Source: Agrobacterium vitis (GTDB lineage: Bacteria; Pseudomonadota; Alphaproteobacteria; Rhizobiales; Rhizobiaceae). From it: 64,000 bases of DNA. The stretch is taken from assembly GCF_014926405.1 (NCBI RefSeq), contig NZ_JACXXJ020000004.1:496001-560000 (forward strand). The letters run 5' to 3'. Below, piece by piece: positions 34,716-43,385 of the stretch. A program made the position numbers and the translations under genes. Position 1 is the stretch's first letter. Each line of letters opens with the position of its first letter. The notes beneath the pieces are model-generated. The model worked only from the letters and a program-made list of their open reading frames with translations. It was not told the DNA's origin and did no database searches.

Positions 34716-35390
34716 TCAGCGCCGAGCGGGACTTGCGTAGTCGGCCAGCAATGATGCTGTTTCGACGATATGTTCCTGCATTACGGCCTCTGCTCGGCGG
34801 GCATCACCTGATCTCAGGGCCTCAATCAGCGTATCGTGTTCCTGACGGGCCGATAGTGGCTTATCAACATAGTCGAACCAGATCCGCATATAGGGTTCTA
34901 TCACCACATGCAGCGCCGTGATCTGCCGGATGAGCTTCGGGCGGCCACTTAGCCCATAGATAAAAGCGTGGAACTCCTGATGCCGCAAAACCCAGTCGCT
35001 GCTTCCGCTTCCGCCTGCGCGCTCCATCCGGGTCAACAAGCGCTCAAGCTCTTCGAAGGTCTCGACATTCATGCGCGGCATTGCGATGCGCACGGCAAGA
35101 CCTTCCAAAACAGAGCGAATTTCGAATGCCTCTTGAAGTTCAGCGAGTGTCAGACCCGCCACCACACAGCCGCGATTGGGGCGAAGTGTCACCAGCCCAT
35201 CGGAGGCAAGTCGCCGAAATGCTTCCCGCACCGGCATGCGGCTCATACCGATTTCCGCAGCAATCTCCTCGGCGATCAGGCGGTCACCCGGCTTATAGCG
35301 ACCAAGGCGCAACGCCTGTTGCATATGCAGATAGGCCTCTTCCTCAGCTGTTGAGGCCTGCATTGCGATGGAGGATTGAACGACGGGCAT
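34716..35390 (-). CDS. GntR (FCD) regulator of the amino-acid/GGT operon
   Basis: 224 residues. Winged helix with DRLIAEEIAAEIGMSRMPVR then EAFRRLASDGLV, and an FCD domain with RHQEFHAFIYGLSGR (metal-binding His region) and SARQEHDTLIEALRSGDA. It is transcribed in the same direction as the importer and lies about 90 bases upstream of it. The likely role is substrate-induced derepression of 30661-34625. Confidence 0.9.
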   Translation of the reverse strand: MPVVQSSIAMQASTAEEEAYLHMQQALRLGRYKPGDRLIAEEIAAEIGMSRMPVREAFRRLASDGLVTLRPNRGCVVAGLTLAELQEAFEIRSVLEGLAVRIAMPRMNVETFEELERLLTRMERAGGSGSSDWVLRHQEFHAFIYGLSGRPKLIRQITALHVVIEPYMRIWFDYVDKPLSARQEHDTLIEALRSGDARRAEAVMQEHIVETASLLADYASPARR

Positions 35391-35400
35391 TTTGGCTCAC

Positions 35401-35426
35401 TGGATTTTTGTATCCAATTATCCAAT
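35401..35426. promoter_or_regulatory. candidate GntR operator upstream of 34716-35390
   Basis: TGGATTTTTGTATCCA contains inverted TGGAT/ATCCA arms, and TTGTATCCAA and ATTATCCAAT form a direct repeat beside it, 10-35 bases ahead of the GntR start codon. Short ATCCAA/TTGGAT sites are common for FCD regulators. It would suit autoregulation (inference). Confidence 0.45.
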
Positions 35427-35583
35427 CATTGCCGTTTCCTCCCGTCAAGGGCTTTTGATTGCTGCCCTGGAAACAGGAGCTCGGCACGGTGTTGATTTCC
35501 GAACTAAATTAATAGTTTTGATTGAGTTGAGGATGTCGGCGGTCGCGTACCGATGAGCTCTCTTTGGATTGAGGACTGGCAAT

Positions 35584-35755
35584 GGCACCGTAAACTTATT
35601 AGCCTGTGGTCAAAGGATGGCAGGGAGGCACGGCATCAGGCTACCTTGAGATGAGCGACCTCGCTCCACATCTGCATGGCCATTGCTTGTAGGTCACGAT
35701 GGTGGACAGATGGAATGTCGTGCCGGGGAACGTTAAAGAGGTTGGCGATCGGATC
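35584..35755 (-). mobile_element. IS6-family end fragment (transposase tail and terminal repeat)
   Basis: GGCACCGTAAACTTA at 35584-35598 is the IS6 terminal repeat seen also at 16972 and 29172. The minus strand from 35755 to the stop at 35636 reads DPIANLFNVPRHDIPSVHHR then AMAMQMWSEVAHL, the last 39 residues of the same transposase type as the 16617-16987 remnant. At 35755 the homology changes abruptly to an IS5-type fragment on the other strand. Confidence 0.82.
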
Positions 35756-35764
35756 GACGATGAG

Positions 35765-36000
35765 ATCGACCAGTTCACTGCTGATGGAGCTTATGATGGC
35801 TATCCAACCTACGACGCAGTTTTCCGTCACAGCCCAGGCGCAAGGGGCGTTATTCCACCGTGCTCGAAGGCAGTTAAACGGCCCAACATCCAAGCATCCT
35901 GCCAGAGAGACGACCACGTAGCATCATGCAGGTACATGGCCGGCTGAAATGGCAGGCATCGACCGGCTATGGTAAACGAATGTCAATCGGCGCGGAAAGT
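35765..36000 (+). pseudogene. IS5-family transposase fragment (ISL2/IS1031-like)
   Basis: Plus strand: DQFTADGAYDGYPTYDAV, VIPPCSKAVKRPN, and after a frameshift WQASTGYGKRM. These match the second-Asp region (T-A-D-G-A-Y-D), the V-I-P-P segment and the W-Q-x-x-T-G-Y-x-x-R segment of IS5-type transposases. The final catalytic part is missing. It has fused with the IS6 end at 35755. Confidence 0.75.
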
Positions 36001-36600
36001 TGCCCCATATCGGCGTCTAATATTGGCTCTGACGCAATTTTGGTGGTCAAGGACAGCAAAGCGCGCCAAGTCCCTGGTGCCAAAGTCCGCGCCGCGAGCA
36101 TTCAGGTTTCGCGTTTTAAACTGCTGTAAAACCTGATTCCGAGGAGACGTACCCTGATCGCTGTAGGATCAAGAGACGTTAGGAGGCACAGCTTTCCAGG
36201 TCGCATTGCCCAACCGCATCGGGTTTAGATGAAACTCGATATATCGAGGATTGGTTGAGCTGAAGCGTGCTTCGACTGGGTCTATATGGGCTTCCAGCCA
36301 GTGGGTTTGGCGCTCGAAGATGCTAAATCAGGCAAAAACAAAGAAGTCCGAGCTTGGATCATGCGAGTGATCCGACGCGTCGAGATATAAGAGATGCAGC
36401 GAAATCCCGTGAAACGAAAAAGCGGACCGCATGCAGACCGCTAGAATTCGGTAAGCCGAGTGAAACAATCGTTCAACGCACCGACGGATCAGCGCTCTCG
36501 ACTATGACCAACAAATATCTTCTGTGTGCTGGCTTTTCAAGGGGCGGCCCCGTATGCGAGAGAGCCTGACAAAGGACTAGGATTTATGGTCCAGACCGCC
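36001..36600. other. gene-free stretch, no identifiable feature
   Basis: Only short frames without ribosome sites or family resemblance are present. The left part may be decayed continuation of the IS5 fragment. I see nothing else that can be supported. Confidence 0.5.
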
Positions 36601-36615
36601 GTCATTCTAAGGCGT

Positions 36616-36650
36616 CAAAAAAATAGGGCCATCGGAAAACCGAGGCCCTT
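36616..36650 (-). terminator. strong intrinsic terminator of the sRNA candidate
   Basis: On the minus strand AGGGCCTCGG / CCGATGGCCCT forms a stem with a TTTT loop followed directly by seven T residues, a textbook rho-independent terminator. No protein gene ends just upstream of it, which is the main reason to look for an RNA gene. Confidence 0.85.
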
Positions 36651-36740
36651 GAAGTGTGAAGGTTAAAACCTCCAGAGGGGAACAACTGATGCGATAGCAC
36701 TGGTAGAAGGCCATCGCGTGCATCAGCTATGGGATTTATG
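36616..36740 (-). ncRNA. candidate trans-acting sRNA, alpha-r (AbcR/alpha-r15)-like
   Basis: On the minus strand a CTATAT box (36752-36747) is followed by about 125 bases that can fold into three hairpins. The first has CTGATG..CATCAG closing arms with an inner GCGAT/ATCGC stem; the second is a short stem around GTTCCCCTCTGGAGG, a C-rich anti-Shine-Dalgarno-like loop; the third is the terminator. Size, three-hairpin plan, CU-rich unpaired stretch and strong terminator are those of rhizobial alpha-r15 (AbcR) or alpha-r14 sRNAs, which repress many ABC transporter mRNAs. Family membership is from memory; no good -35 box was found. The overlapping 76-codon frame lacks coding character. Confidence 0.55.
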
Positions 36741-36954
36741 CCTAGAATATAGGCGGTACGCAAACAAAAATTGTACAATGCACCTATACGTGAAACGGCA
36801 GGATCATCGAACGCCCGGAATTCGCGGTTCACGTCGCATGTGAGCCCGATGGTTAAGGATGAAGTCCGACTTGTGAATCATTTGTCAATCGCGAAGACTG
36901 TTCGATGGAACACACCATCTGTTTATATAATAATACTCTCGCTTTGAGCCGACG

Positions 36955-37608
36955 TTACTGCGCCTGCAAGCGACGGACGATGAGGTCTCCAGTAAACTGG
37001 ACAAGGCAGACCGTGGCAATTAAAACGATGATCACTGCAATCATCACTGTGGTATCAAACCGTTGATATCCATAGCGGATGGCCATATCGCCAAGCCCGC
37101 CTGCACCCACGGCTCCTGCCATGGCTGAAGCCCCGATCATCGTTACAATAGTGATGGTAAAACCGCCTACCAGACCGGGCAAGGATTCGGGCAACAGCAC
37201 ATGACGAATAATATGCCAGCGGCGACACCCGATGGCCTGCGCGGCTTCAATCAATCCATGATCCACCTCGCGCAAACTGACTTCGGCAATGCGGGCAAAA
37301 AAGGGAGTGGCACTGATCGACAGTGGCACGATGGCGGCCCATACGCCGATGGTGGTGCCCGTGACCAGCCGAGTAAAAGGCAATAATGCCACCATCAGGA
37401 CGATGAAAGGTGTGGCGCGAAAGCCGTTGATGAGCGCACCCAGTATCCGGTTGGCGCGGGGTGCCTCAATCAACCCACCGGGCGAGGACAGCACAAGGAA
37501 AACCGCAAGCGGAATGCCAACGACAAGTGCAAACAGCGCCGAGATCCCCACCATGGTGATGGTGTCCAAAAAGGCGCGGCCCAAGCGTTCATACATCATT
37601 TGTGACAT
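36955..37608 (-). CDS. metI: methionine ABC permease MetI, copy 1
   Basis: 217 residues, the normal MetI length, five membrane helices. FRATPFIVLMVALLPFTRL, ARIAEVSLREVDHGLIEAAQ (coupling loop, EAxxxG region) and GAVGAGGLGDMAIRYGYQRF are the standard MetI blocks. The start overlaps the MetN gene by 20 bases. Last gene of the first metQNI operon (38734-36955). Confidence 0.94.
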   Translation of the reverse strand: MSQMMYERLGRAFLDTITMVGISALFALVVGIPLAVFLVLSSPGGLIEAPRANRILGALINGFRATPFIVLMVALLPFTRLVTGTTIGVWAAIVPLSISATPFFARIAEVSLREVDHGLIEAAQAIGCRRWHIIRHVLLPESLPGLVGGFTITIVTMIGASAMAGAVGAGGLGDMAIRYGYQRFDTTVMIAVIIVLIATVCLVQFTGDLIVRRLQAQ

Positions 37609-38743
37609 AGCCCAATATCCTTGCAGAATGCGCCAGAGCCTGAATCAATGGGGACGAAACATCCGGTGGATTGGCGGCGATGATCAACACCTGACCCTGT
37701 ACATGGCCCTGAATGCGATCCAGATTGCTTTGAACAAGACGGCTGCCCGGACCAAATGCGGCACTGATGGCACTGAGATCAGGCTCCAGGCCGCCCTCAC
37801 CGGTATAGGATAATTCAACCACGGCCCGACCATCACCACCAACCTCAAGACGCGATGCGAGATCGGCTGGCAGACCGCGTTGAAGCGGCTCCAGCAAGGC
37901 CTTGGTGGCTTCGTGGCTGGGCTTGCCAAAAATCTGCCAGACGGGACCCTGTTCGGCTGTCCCACCCTGTTCCAGCACCAGCACCTGATCGCAGATTTCG
38001 CGGATCACGCTCATTTCATGGGTGATCAAGACGATGGTAAGCTTGAGGCGCTGGTTGATGTCTTGCAAAAGCCTGAGGATCGAAAGGGTGGTTTCCGGGT
38101 CGAGCGCCGATGTTGCTTCATCGCACAGCAGAATCTCCGGCCTGCTGACAAGGGCGCGGGCGATGCCAACACGCTGCTTTTGTCCACCGGATAGTCGGGA
38201 CGGATAGGTGGCTCCCTTGCCTTCAAGACCCACCAGTTTCAGCACATCCGCCACACGCTGGTTGATATCATGACGCTCCACCCCCGCCACCAGAAGCGGG
38301 AGTGCGACATTGCCCCACACCGTCTTGGCGGACAGCAGATTGAAATGCTGAAAGATCATACCAACGCGGCGGCGAAGGCCCACCAACTGATCATCATTGA
38401 AACCGGCAATATCGTCACCATCCACCAGCACGCGACCGCCCGTTGGCCGCTCCAACCGATTGATGGTGCGCAACAAGCTGGATTTGCCGGCACCGCTGCG
38501 GCCGATAATGCCAAAAATACTGCCCGCAGGCACGTTAACAGAAATATCTTTCAAGGCATGAACAGGCCCGGCCGATGAGGTGTAAATCTTGGAAAGGTTC
38601 TCGAACACGACCGAGCCAGTGCCCTGCAGCGCTAGACTTTTCTGAGGTGCAGCGGAAGCCCGGGTTGCGGCGGTGGCGGAGCCATTCAACCCCGCCTTGC
38701 TCGCATCAAGCTGATCAAGCAGCACGGTGGTCACTACTGCCAT
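37589..38743 (-). CDS. metN: methionine ABC ATPase MetN, copy 1, with N-terminal extension
   Basis: 384 residues. ABC domain: Walker A GRSGAGKSSLL, Q-loop MIFQHFNLLSAKTV, signature LSGGQKQRVGIARAL, Walker B ILLCDEATSALDP, switch His in LITHEMSVI. The C-terminal NIL domain (about 300-384) that binds methionine for trans-inhibition is present. The first 45 residues (SATAATRASAAPQKS region) are an alanine-rich extension absent from copy 2; a GTG inside VVFENL could be the true start. The gene overlaps MetQ by 10 bases. Confidence 0.94.
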   Translation of the reverse strand: MAVVTTVLLDQLDASKAGLNGSATAATRASAAPQKSLALQGTGSVVFENLSKIYTSSAGPVHALKDISVNVPAGSIFGIIGRSGAGKSSLLRTINRLERPTGGRVLVDGDDIAGFNDDQLVGLRRRVGMIFQHFNLLSAKTVWGNVALPLLVAGVERHDINQRVADVLKLVGLEGKGATYPSRLSGGQKQRVGIARALVSRPEILLCDEATSALDPETTLSILRLLQDINQRLKLTIVLITHEMSVIREICDQVLVLEQGGTAEQGPVWQIFGKPSHEATKALLEPLQRGLPADLASRLEVGGDGRAVVELSYTGEGGLEPDLSAISAAFGPGSRLVQSNLDRIQGHVQGQVLIIAANPPDVSSPLIQALAHSARILGYVTNDV

Positions 38744-39534
38744 GCCAGCGTGTAAAGCTTGCGATCATTGCCGAACGCCTTATCGATTGCAGCTTTCACG
38801 GCATCGGAGTGCTGATAGATGTCCACCAATTTCTTCAAGGCTGGACTATCGGCCTTGTCCTTTCGTGCGGCAAAGACGATGGCGAACTGCTTGTCATCCA
38901 CGCCGGAATAGATCAGACCGGAGCTGGGATCAAACGCCTTGGCGGCGACAATAAAGTGAGGATAGCCAAGGGCCAGATCGACATCGCGAGTAATGCGGGC
39001 CAGTTGAGGACCTTCCACTTCCGTGAACGTGACGTGTTTTGGGTTGTCGACGATATCGTCGAGCGAACCCTTGAACCCGACACCATCTTTCAGCTTGATC
39101 AGCCCGCCTTTTTGCAACAGCAACAGACCACGGCCCTGATTGACCGGGTCATTGGCAATGGCAACGGTTGCGCCATCCGGCACGCTGGCAAAATCCTTGT
39201 ATTTCAGAGAGTAGATGCCGATATTGGCAAGGGTACCAATGCCCGCAGGCACAATATCATAGCCGCGCTGCGCCACCGCATTGTCCAGAAATGGCTTGTG
39301 TTGGAAATAATTGACATCAATATCGCCCGCCTGAAGGGCAATGTTCGGGGTGGTCCAATCACTGAACTCCACCACCTGCACATCCAGCCCGGCGGTTTTT
39401 GCTTCTGGCACCAGCGCCTCGATGGAATCGGCATAGACGCCGGGAACAACCCCCACCTTGATGGTTTCGGCATACGCATTGGCAGACAGTGCAATCAGTG
39501 CGGCTGCAAGCAGCGTTTTAACTTTGAATGTCAT
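38734..39534 (-). CDS. metQ: methionine-binding MetQ (NlpA family), copy 1
   Basis: 266 residues. The signal peptide TFKVKTLLAAALIALSANAY is cleaved near AYAET by signal peptidase I; there is no lipobox Cys, so unlike E. coli MetQ it is a soluble periplasmic protein. NlpA-family blocks: KVGVVPGVYADSIEALVP, VNYFQHKPFLDNAV, VAIANDPVNQGRGLLLLQ. AGGGGG lies four bases ahead of the ATG, and a 17-bp palindrome lies just upstream. Relatives in this family bind D/L-methionine, and some bind methionine sulfoxide or cystine-type ligands. Confidence 0.94.
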   Translation of the reverse strand: MTFKVKTLLAAALIALSANAYAETIKVGVVPGVYADSIEALVPEAKTAGLDVQVVEFSDWTTPNIALQAGDIDVNYFQHKPFLDNAVAQRGYDIVPAGIGTLANIGIYSLKYKDFASVPDGATVAIANDPVNQGRGLLLLQKGGLIKLKDGVGFKGSLDDIVDNPKHVTFTEVEGPQLARITRDVDLALGYPHFIVAAKAFDPSSGLIYSGVDDKQFAIVFAARKDKADSPALKKLVDIYQHSDAVKAAIDKAFGNDRKLYTLAWQ

Positions 39535-39560
39535 GACACCCCCTAATTTCTATTAGGACA

Positions 39561-39577
39561 TAAATCTAATAGATTTA
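39561..39577. promoter_or_regulatory. 17-bp palindrome upstream of metQ copy 1
   Basis: TAAATCTAATAGATTTA is a perfect palindrome of two 8-bp arms around one central base, 27 bases ahead of the metQ start codon, with a second CTATTAG arm beside it at 39550. Position and symmetry suit a repressor or activator site. No SAM riboswitch pattern is seen; the leader is too short. Confidence 0.55.
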
Positions 39578-39633
39578 GTTGTTTTTAGGAGGCGTCTCGT
39601 ACTCATCTGCGGGAACAAAGGAGAAAATCTTTC

Positions 39634-39683
39634 TGCCGCAAGCGGAAAGCAACCGGCACGCCGTGTGCAAACCCTCTTGCGGC
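39634..39683 (-). terminator. inverted repeat downstream of metI copy 2
   Basis: TGCCGCAAG and CTTGCGGCA form a perfect 9-bp stem enclosing a 32-base loop, placed in the gap between the two met operons and followed on the minus strand by GAAAGATTTTCT. It could end transcription of the 42314-39694 operon. The long loop makes this uncertain. Confidence 0.4.
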
Positions 39684-39693
39684 ATCGTGATTT

Positions 39694-40347
39694 TTATCGT
39701 CTGTCCAGTTGTACAACCAATCGATCACCCAGCCATTGGATACCGCAGACAAGGATGATCAGCACAATAACCACGGCAATCATCACCGTTGTTTCGAACC
39801 GCTGATAGCCATACCGAATGGCCAGATCGCCAAGCCCACCGGCACCAATCGCGCCCGCCATGGCGGATGCGCCGATGAGGGTGACAAGTGTGACGGTAAA
39901 GCCGGAAATAATACCGGGAAGCGCTTCAGGGACCAGAACTTCGCGGATGATGGTCCAGCGATTGCCACCCATGGCGCGCACCGCTTCGATCAACCCGCGA
40001 TCCACCTCCCGCAACGACACTTCGGCAATGCGCGCATAATAGGGCGTGGCCGCAATGGCCAGCGGTACAATCGCCGCCCAGGTACCAAGCGCTGTGCCAA
40101 CTATCAACCGGGTCAACGGGATGAGCGCCACCAGCAGAATAATAAACGGAATGGAGCGAAAGGCATTGACCACGGCTCCAAGCACGCGGTTGATCCATAG
40201 ATGTTCGGCAATGCCACCCTTTGCCGTCACCACCAGCGCCAGACCAAGCGGCAGGCCAGCCACCAGCGAAATCAGGCCAGAAGCAACGGTCATCAGCACC
40301 GTTTCCCAGAGAGCACTGAGGAGAAGGTCAATCATCACATCAGACAT
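39694..40347 (-). CDS. metI: methionine ABC permease MetI, copy 2
   Basis: 217 residues from the ATG at 40347, which overlaps the MetN stop by 8 bases; an upstream reading is not needed. FRSIPFIILLVALIPLTRL, ARIAEVSLREVDRGLIEAVR and GAIGAGGLGDLAIRYGYQRF are nearly the same blocks as copy 1, so the two operons are clear paralogues. Completes the second metQNI transporter. Confidence 0.94.
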   Translation of the reverse strand: MSDVMIDLLLSALWETVLMTVASGLISLVAGLPLGLALVVTAKGGIAEHLWINRVLGAVVNAFRSIPFIILLVALIPLTRLIVGTALGTWAAIVPLAIAATPYYARIAEVSLREVDRGLIEAVRAMGGNRWTIIREVLVPEALPGIISGFTVTLVTLIGASAMAGAIGAGGLGDLAIRYGYQRFETTVMIAVVIVLIILVCGIQWLGDRLVVQLDRR

Positions 40348-41407
40348 AGCCAAGGACCTCCACACGGGCATGATGGGATTTCAACTGGGCCTGAAGCTTT
40401 TGCAGCAGGGCCAGATCGCTGGCGGGAACTGTCAGAAACAACCGAGCAACCACCTGGGTTTGAATATGCTCAACACCCCCTTGCACCAGCCGGACACCAT
40501 TCTCAAAACTGTCGGCGAGATCGGCAAACAGCCTGCCTTGGGCATAATCTCCAGCGAGATCGATGCTTAAAACAACAGTTTCCCCCGGTTCCGAGCGGAG
40601 CCTTACGGCCAGATGGCCGGGCAGTTGCGGCCGATTGCCCGAAAGCAAGCTCTTGGTGATCTCGGCTTGCGGATTGGCAAAAACCGACCAGACATCGCCT
40701 TGCTCGACAATCCTTCCGGCATCGATCACGGCAACCCGGTCGGCAATCGAGCGCACCACATCCATCTCATGGGTGATCAGCACAATCGTCAGGCCAAGCT
40801 TTTTGTTGATATCCTTCAACAAGGCCAGAATCGAGCGGGTTGTTTCCGGATCAAGCGCCGAGGTCGCCTCGTCCGACAGCAGCAGGGCAGGCCGTGCGGC
40901 AAGGGCGCGGGCAATGCCAACCCGCTGTTTTTGCCCACCGGAGAGGGAAGCGGGATAGGCCTTGGCCTTATCGCTCAAGCCCACCAGTTCCAGCAGATCG
41001 CGCGCGCGGGCCAGGCGTTCCGCCTTTGCCACGCCTTCGATTTTCAGTGGCAGTGCCACATTGACTTCTACGGTTTTGGCGGAAAGCAGATTAAAATGCT
41101 GAAACACCATGCCAATACGTTGGCGCAAGGGCTGCAATGCCTGCTCCGCAAGGCCAACAATGTTACGGCCCTCAATGCGGATTTCGCCGCGATCAGCCTG
41201 TTCCAACCCATTCAGGCAGCGGATCAAGGTGGATTTACCGGCACCGCTTCGCCCGATAATGCCGAGAATTTCGCCTTTGCGGACATCGAGCGAAATGCCG
41301 TCCAACGCAATGGTGCCGCCAAAGCGACGATGGACATCGGTGAGTTCAACAACTCTGTCGGGATCAGGAACGGGTGTTGCTTGCGCAAACAATGGCTGAC
41401 TGTTCAT
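40340..41407 (-). CDS. metN: methionine ABC ATPase MetN, copy 2
   Basis: 355 residues. Walker A GRSGAGKSTLI (about 52-62), MVFQHFNLLSAKTV, LSGGQKQRVGIARAL, LLLSDEATSALDP and LITHEMDVV, then a C-terminal NIL domain. It lacks the alanine-rich N-terminal extension of copy 1. The gene follows its MetQ gene after 76 bases and is translationally coupled to MetI. Confidence 0.94.
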   Translation of the reverse strand: MNSQPLFAQATPVPDPDRVVELTDVHRRFGGTIALDGISLDVRKGEILGIIGRSGAGKSTLIRCLNGLEQADRGEIRIEGRNIVGLAEQALQPLRQRIGMVFQHFNLLSAKTVEVNVALPLKIEGVAKAERLARARDLLELVGLSDKAKAYPASLSGGQKQRVGIARALAARPALLLSDEATSALDPETTRSILALLKDINKKLGLTIVLITHEMDVVRSIADRVAVIDAGRIVEQGDVWSVFANPQAEITKSLLSGNRPQLPGHLAVRLRSEPGETVVLSIDLAGDYAQGRLFADLADSFENGVRLVQGGVEHIQTQVVARLFLTVPASDLALLQKLQAQLKSHHARVEVLGYV

Positions 41408-41483
41408 ACACTATCACTCCAAACGGGCGAAGGCGGCGGAGCCAAAAGCCTCGCCGCCTCACCACTAAAACGCCTTTCAATGA

Positions 41484-42314
41484 TCAATAGGCAACGATGC
41501 CGGTGCCTTTGTAGACCTTGTCAAACACGGCCTTGACCGTATCGTTCTGGTAAGAGGCCACCAGCGTCTTGACCCACGCCTCATTTTCCTTGCCCTGTTT
41601 GACGGCAATGAAGTTGCGGTACGGGTTGTCAGCCGTTGGCTCCTGCGCAATGCGGTCGGCGGGTGAAAGACCTGCCTTCAGCGCCCAGTCGGTATTGACG
41701 ACGGCGGCATCAAGGTCATCAATGGCGCGGCCAACAATGCCAGCATCCAATTCCTTGATCTTGATGGATTTCGGATTTTCAGTGATATCGGCAATGGTTG
41801 CCAAAATGCCTGTGCCATCCTTCAACTTGATCAAGCCTTCATTTTGCAGCACGCGCAGCGCACGGCCTTCGTTGGAGGGGTCGTTGGGGACGCCGATCTG
41901 CGCGCCCTTGGGAAGGTCCGCAACCGCCTTGTATTTCTTGGTGTAGAGACCGATGGGCCAGACGCCCGTATAGCCAACCGGCGTGATGTGGTAGCCGTGC
42001 TGTTTGATCTGGTTGTCCAGATAAGGCTTGTGCTGGAAAGCATTGGCATCGATTTCACCGCGCTCGAGGGCCTCATTCGGCTGGGTGTAATCGTTAAACA
42101 CCACGGTCTTGATTGTCAGGCCCTTCTTGGCGGCTTCCTGCGCCACTGCGCGCCAGACATCTTCATCTTCGCCGCTGACGATGCCGACCTTGATCACCTT
42201 ATCCTCGGCGTGAGCCTGCAATGCACCGGTGCCAGCGGCCACTGCCAGCGCCATCAAAGCTGCCAGACCCGCTCTGCGCGACAGAGATGGTGTGTTTCCG
42301 AATATTTTTGTCAT
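41484..42314 (-). CDS. metQ: methionine-binding MetQ (NlpA family), copy 2
   Basis: 276 residues from the ATG at 42314, preceded by AAGGGACG; the frame extends upstream without reason. Signal peptide with a Ser/Arg-rich start and AGLAALMALAVAAGTGALQ ending AHAED. NlpA-family blocks: VKVGIVSGEDEDVWRAVAQ, ANAFQHKPYLDNQIKQHG, GVPNDPSNEGRALRVLQ. The YTGVWPIGLYTKKYK loop differs from copy 1 (IGTLANIGIYSLKYK), so ligand preferences may differ. Confidence 0.93.
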   Translation of the reverse strand: MTKIFGNTPSLSRRAGLAALMALAVAAGTGALQAHAEDKVIKVGIVSGEDEDVWRAVAQEAAKKGLTIKTVVFNDYTQPNEALERGEIDANAFQHKPYLDNQIKQHGYHITPVGYTGVWPIGLYTKKYKAVADLPKGAQIGVPNDPSNEGRALRVLQNEGLIKLKDGTGILATIADITENPKSIKIKELDAGIVGRAIDDLDAAVVNTDWALKAGLSPADRIAQEPTADNPYRNFIAVKQGKENEAWVKTLVASYQNDTVKAVFDKVYKGTGIVAY

Positions 42315-42452
42315 TGTTGTCGTCCCTTGATGGAAGAAGTCATCGCTCCGATACAACCAACAATGACAGAGTGATCTTCAGGACGCTAAGGCGATAAAAC
42401 CATTTTTTGCACTGCAAAAGAAATAGGCTTTTGCACAATTTCATTCCTCAAG

Positions 42453-42469
42453 AACAATAATCTATTGTT
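42453..42469. promoter_or_regulatory. 17-bp palindrome upstream of metQ copy 2
   Basis: AACAATAATCTATTGTT has 7-bp arms around a 3-base centre, in the 309-base gap 42315-42623 which otherwise holds no gene. It is the same length as, and shares a TCTATT/AATAGA-like core with, the palindrome ahead of metQ copy 1. It is a candidate operator for the same regulator. Only symmetry supports this. Confidence 0.45.
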
Positions 42470-42623
42470 TTTGTGGATTAATTGAATTCGGCAATGAAAG
42501 GGAGGCAATTCGCATACACCTCAACGTCTTGAGCGCGTCAACCGTAGACCGAGCCTCATAAATCAACAGGCGCCCCTGAAATACGGAAAGCATCGGACAG
42601 AAAATACGAATCGGCACGATGCT

Positions 42624-43385
42624 CTAGATGTCGTAGCTATGTGCGGCATTGATCGTGGAGATGAAACGCTTTGTGCGGTCCTGTTGCGGGACCGTGAAGA
42701 TATTTTTCGCACTGCCGGTTTCAACGACGCGACCTGCTTCAAGGAAAACAACATCGTTGGCGATCTTTGAGGCAAGCCGGAGATCATGCGTGGCAATGAC
42801 CATGGTGGTCCCCTCCCCGGCCAATCGGCTCAACACATCCACAACCTCTGCCGCAAGTTCCGGATCCAGTGCCGATGTTGGCTCGTCACACAATAAAACA
42901 CGCGGCGACGGTGCTAAGGCTCTGGCAATGGCAATGCGTTGCTGCTGGCCACCAGACAAAGTGGATGGCCAGACATCCGCTTTGTGGGCCATGCCCACCT
43001 TGTTCAGCAGCTCAATGGCGCGCTGACGCGCTTTTTCCTTTGGCCATTTCAGCACGGTGACCAAGCCTTCCATCACATTTTCGATGGCTGTTTGATGCGG
43101 AAACAATTGAAAATTTTGAAAAACCATTCCGGTCTGGCGGCGAATTTTCTGAATGGATTGCCAACCGTTTTTTTGTCCGGGTGCAAATGTCAGACTTGCT
43201 TCGCCGATTTTAACGGTGCCGATTGTCGGGATTTCCAGCAAATTGATGCAGCGCAGCAACGTGCTTTTGCCACCTCCGGACGGTCCGACTAGCGCCGTAA
43301 CATTTCCTTCCGGGATGCGCAGGTTGATATCATTCAGGATAACAGCCTCACCGAAACGCTTTTCGATATTGGAGAGCTCGATCAT
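42624..43385 (-). CDS. cystine-type amino-acid ABC ATPase (TcyC/HisP-like)
   Basis: 253 residues from the ATG at 43385, inside the stop of the permease gene (ATGA). Walker A GPSGGGKSTLL, MVFQNFQLFPHQTA, signature LSGGQQQRIAIARAL, Walker B VLLCDEPTSALDP and His in IATHDLRLA. Upstream frame extension has no support. With the permease and binding protein it makes a complete polar amino-acid importer. Confidence 0.92.
   Translation of the reverse strand: MIELSNIEKRFGEAVILNDINLRIPEGNVTALVGPSGGGKSTLLRCINLLEIPTIGTVKIGEASLTFAPGQKNGWQSIQKIRRQTGMVFQNFQLFPHQTAIENVMEGLVTVLKWPKEKARQRAIELLNKVGMAHKADVWPSTLSGGQQQRIAIARALAPSPRVLLCDEPTSALDPELAAEVVDVLSRLAGEGTTMVIATHDLRLASKIANDVVFLEAGRVVETGSAKNIFTVPQQDRTKRFISTINAAHSYDI

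Noticed and set aside
36354..36569. 71-codon plus-strand frame
   Set aside because: No ribosome site, no recognisable domain, adjacent to IS debris.
36602..36832. 76-codon minus-strand frame
   Set aside because: Runs through the three-hairpin RNA and its terminator; hairpin structure explains the sequence better.
39535..39693. possible SAM riboswitch before metQ copy 1
   Set aside because: The leader is only a few tens of bases and lacks conserved SAM-I or SAM-II elements; a palindrome is present instead.
40613..41536. 307-codon plus-strand frame
   Set aside because: Shadow of metN copy 2.
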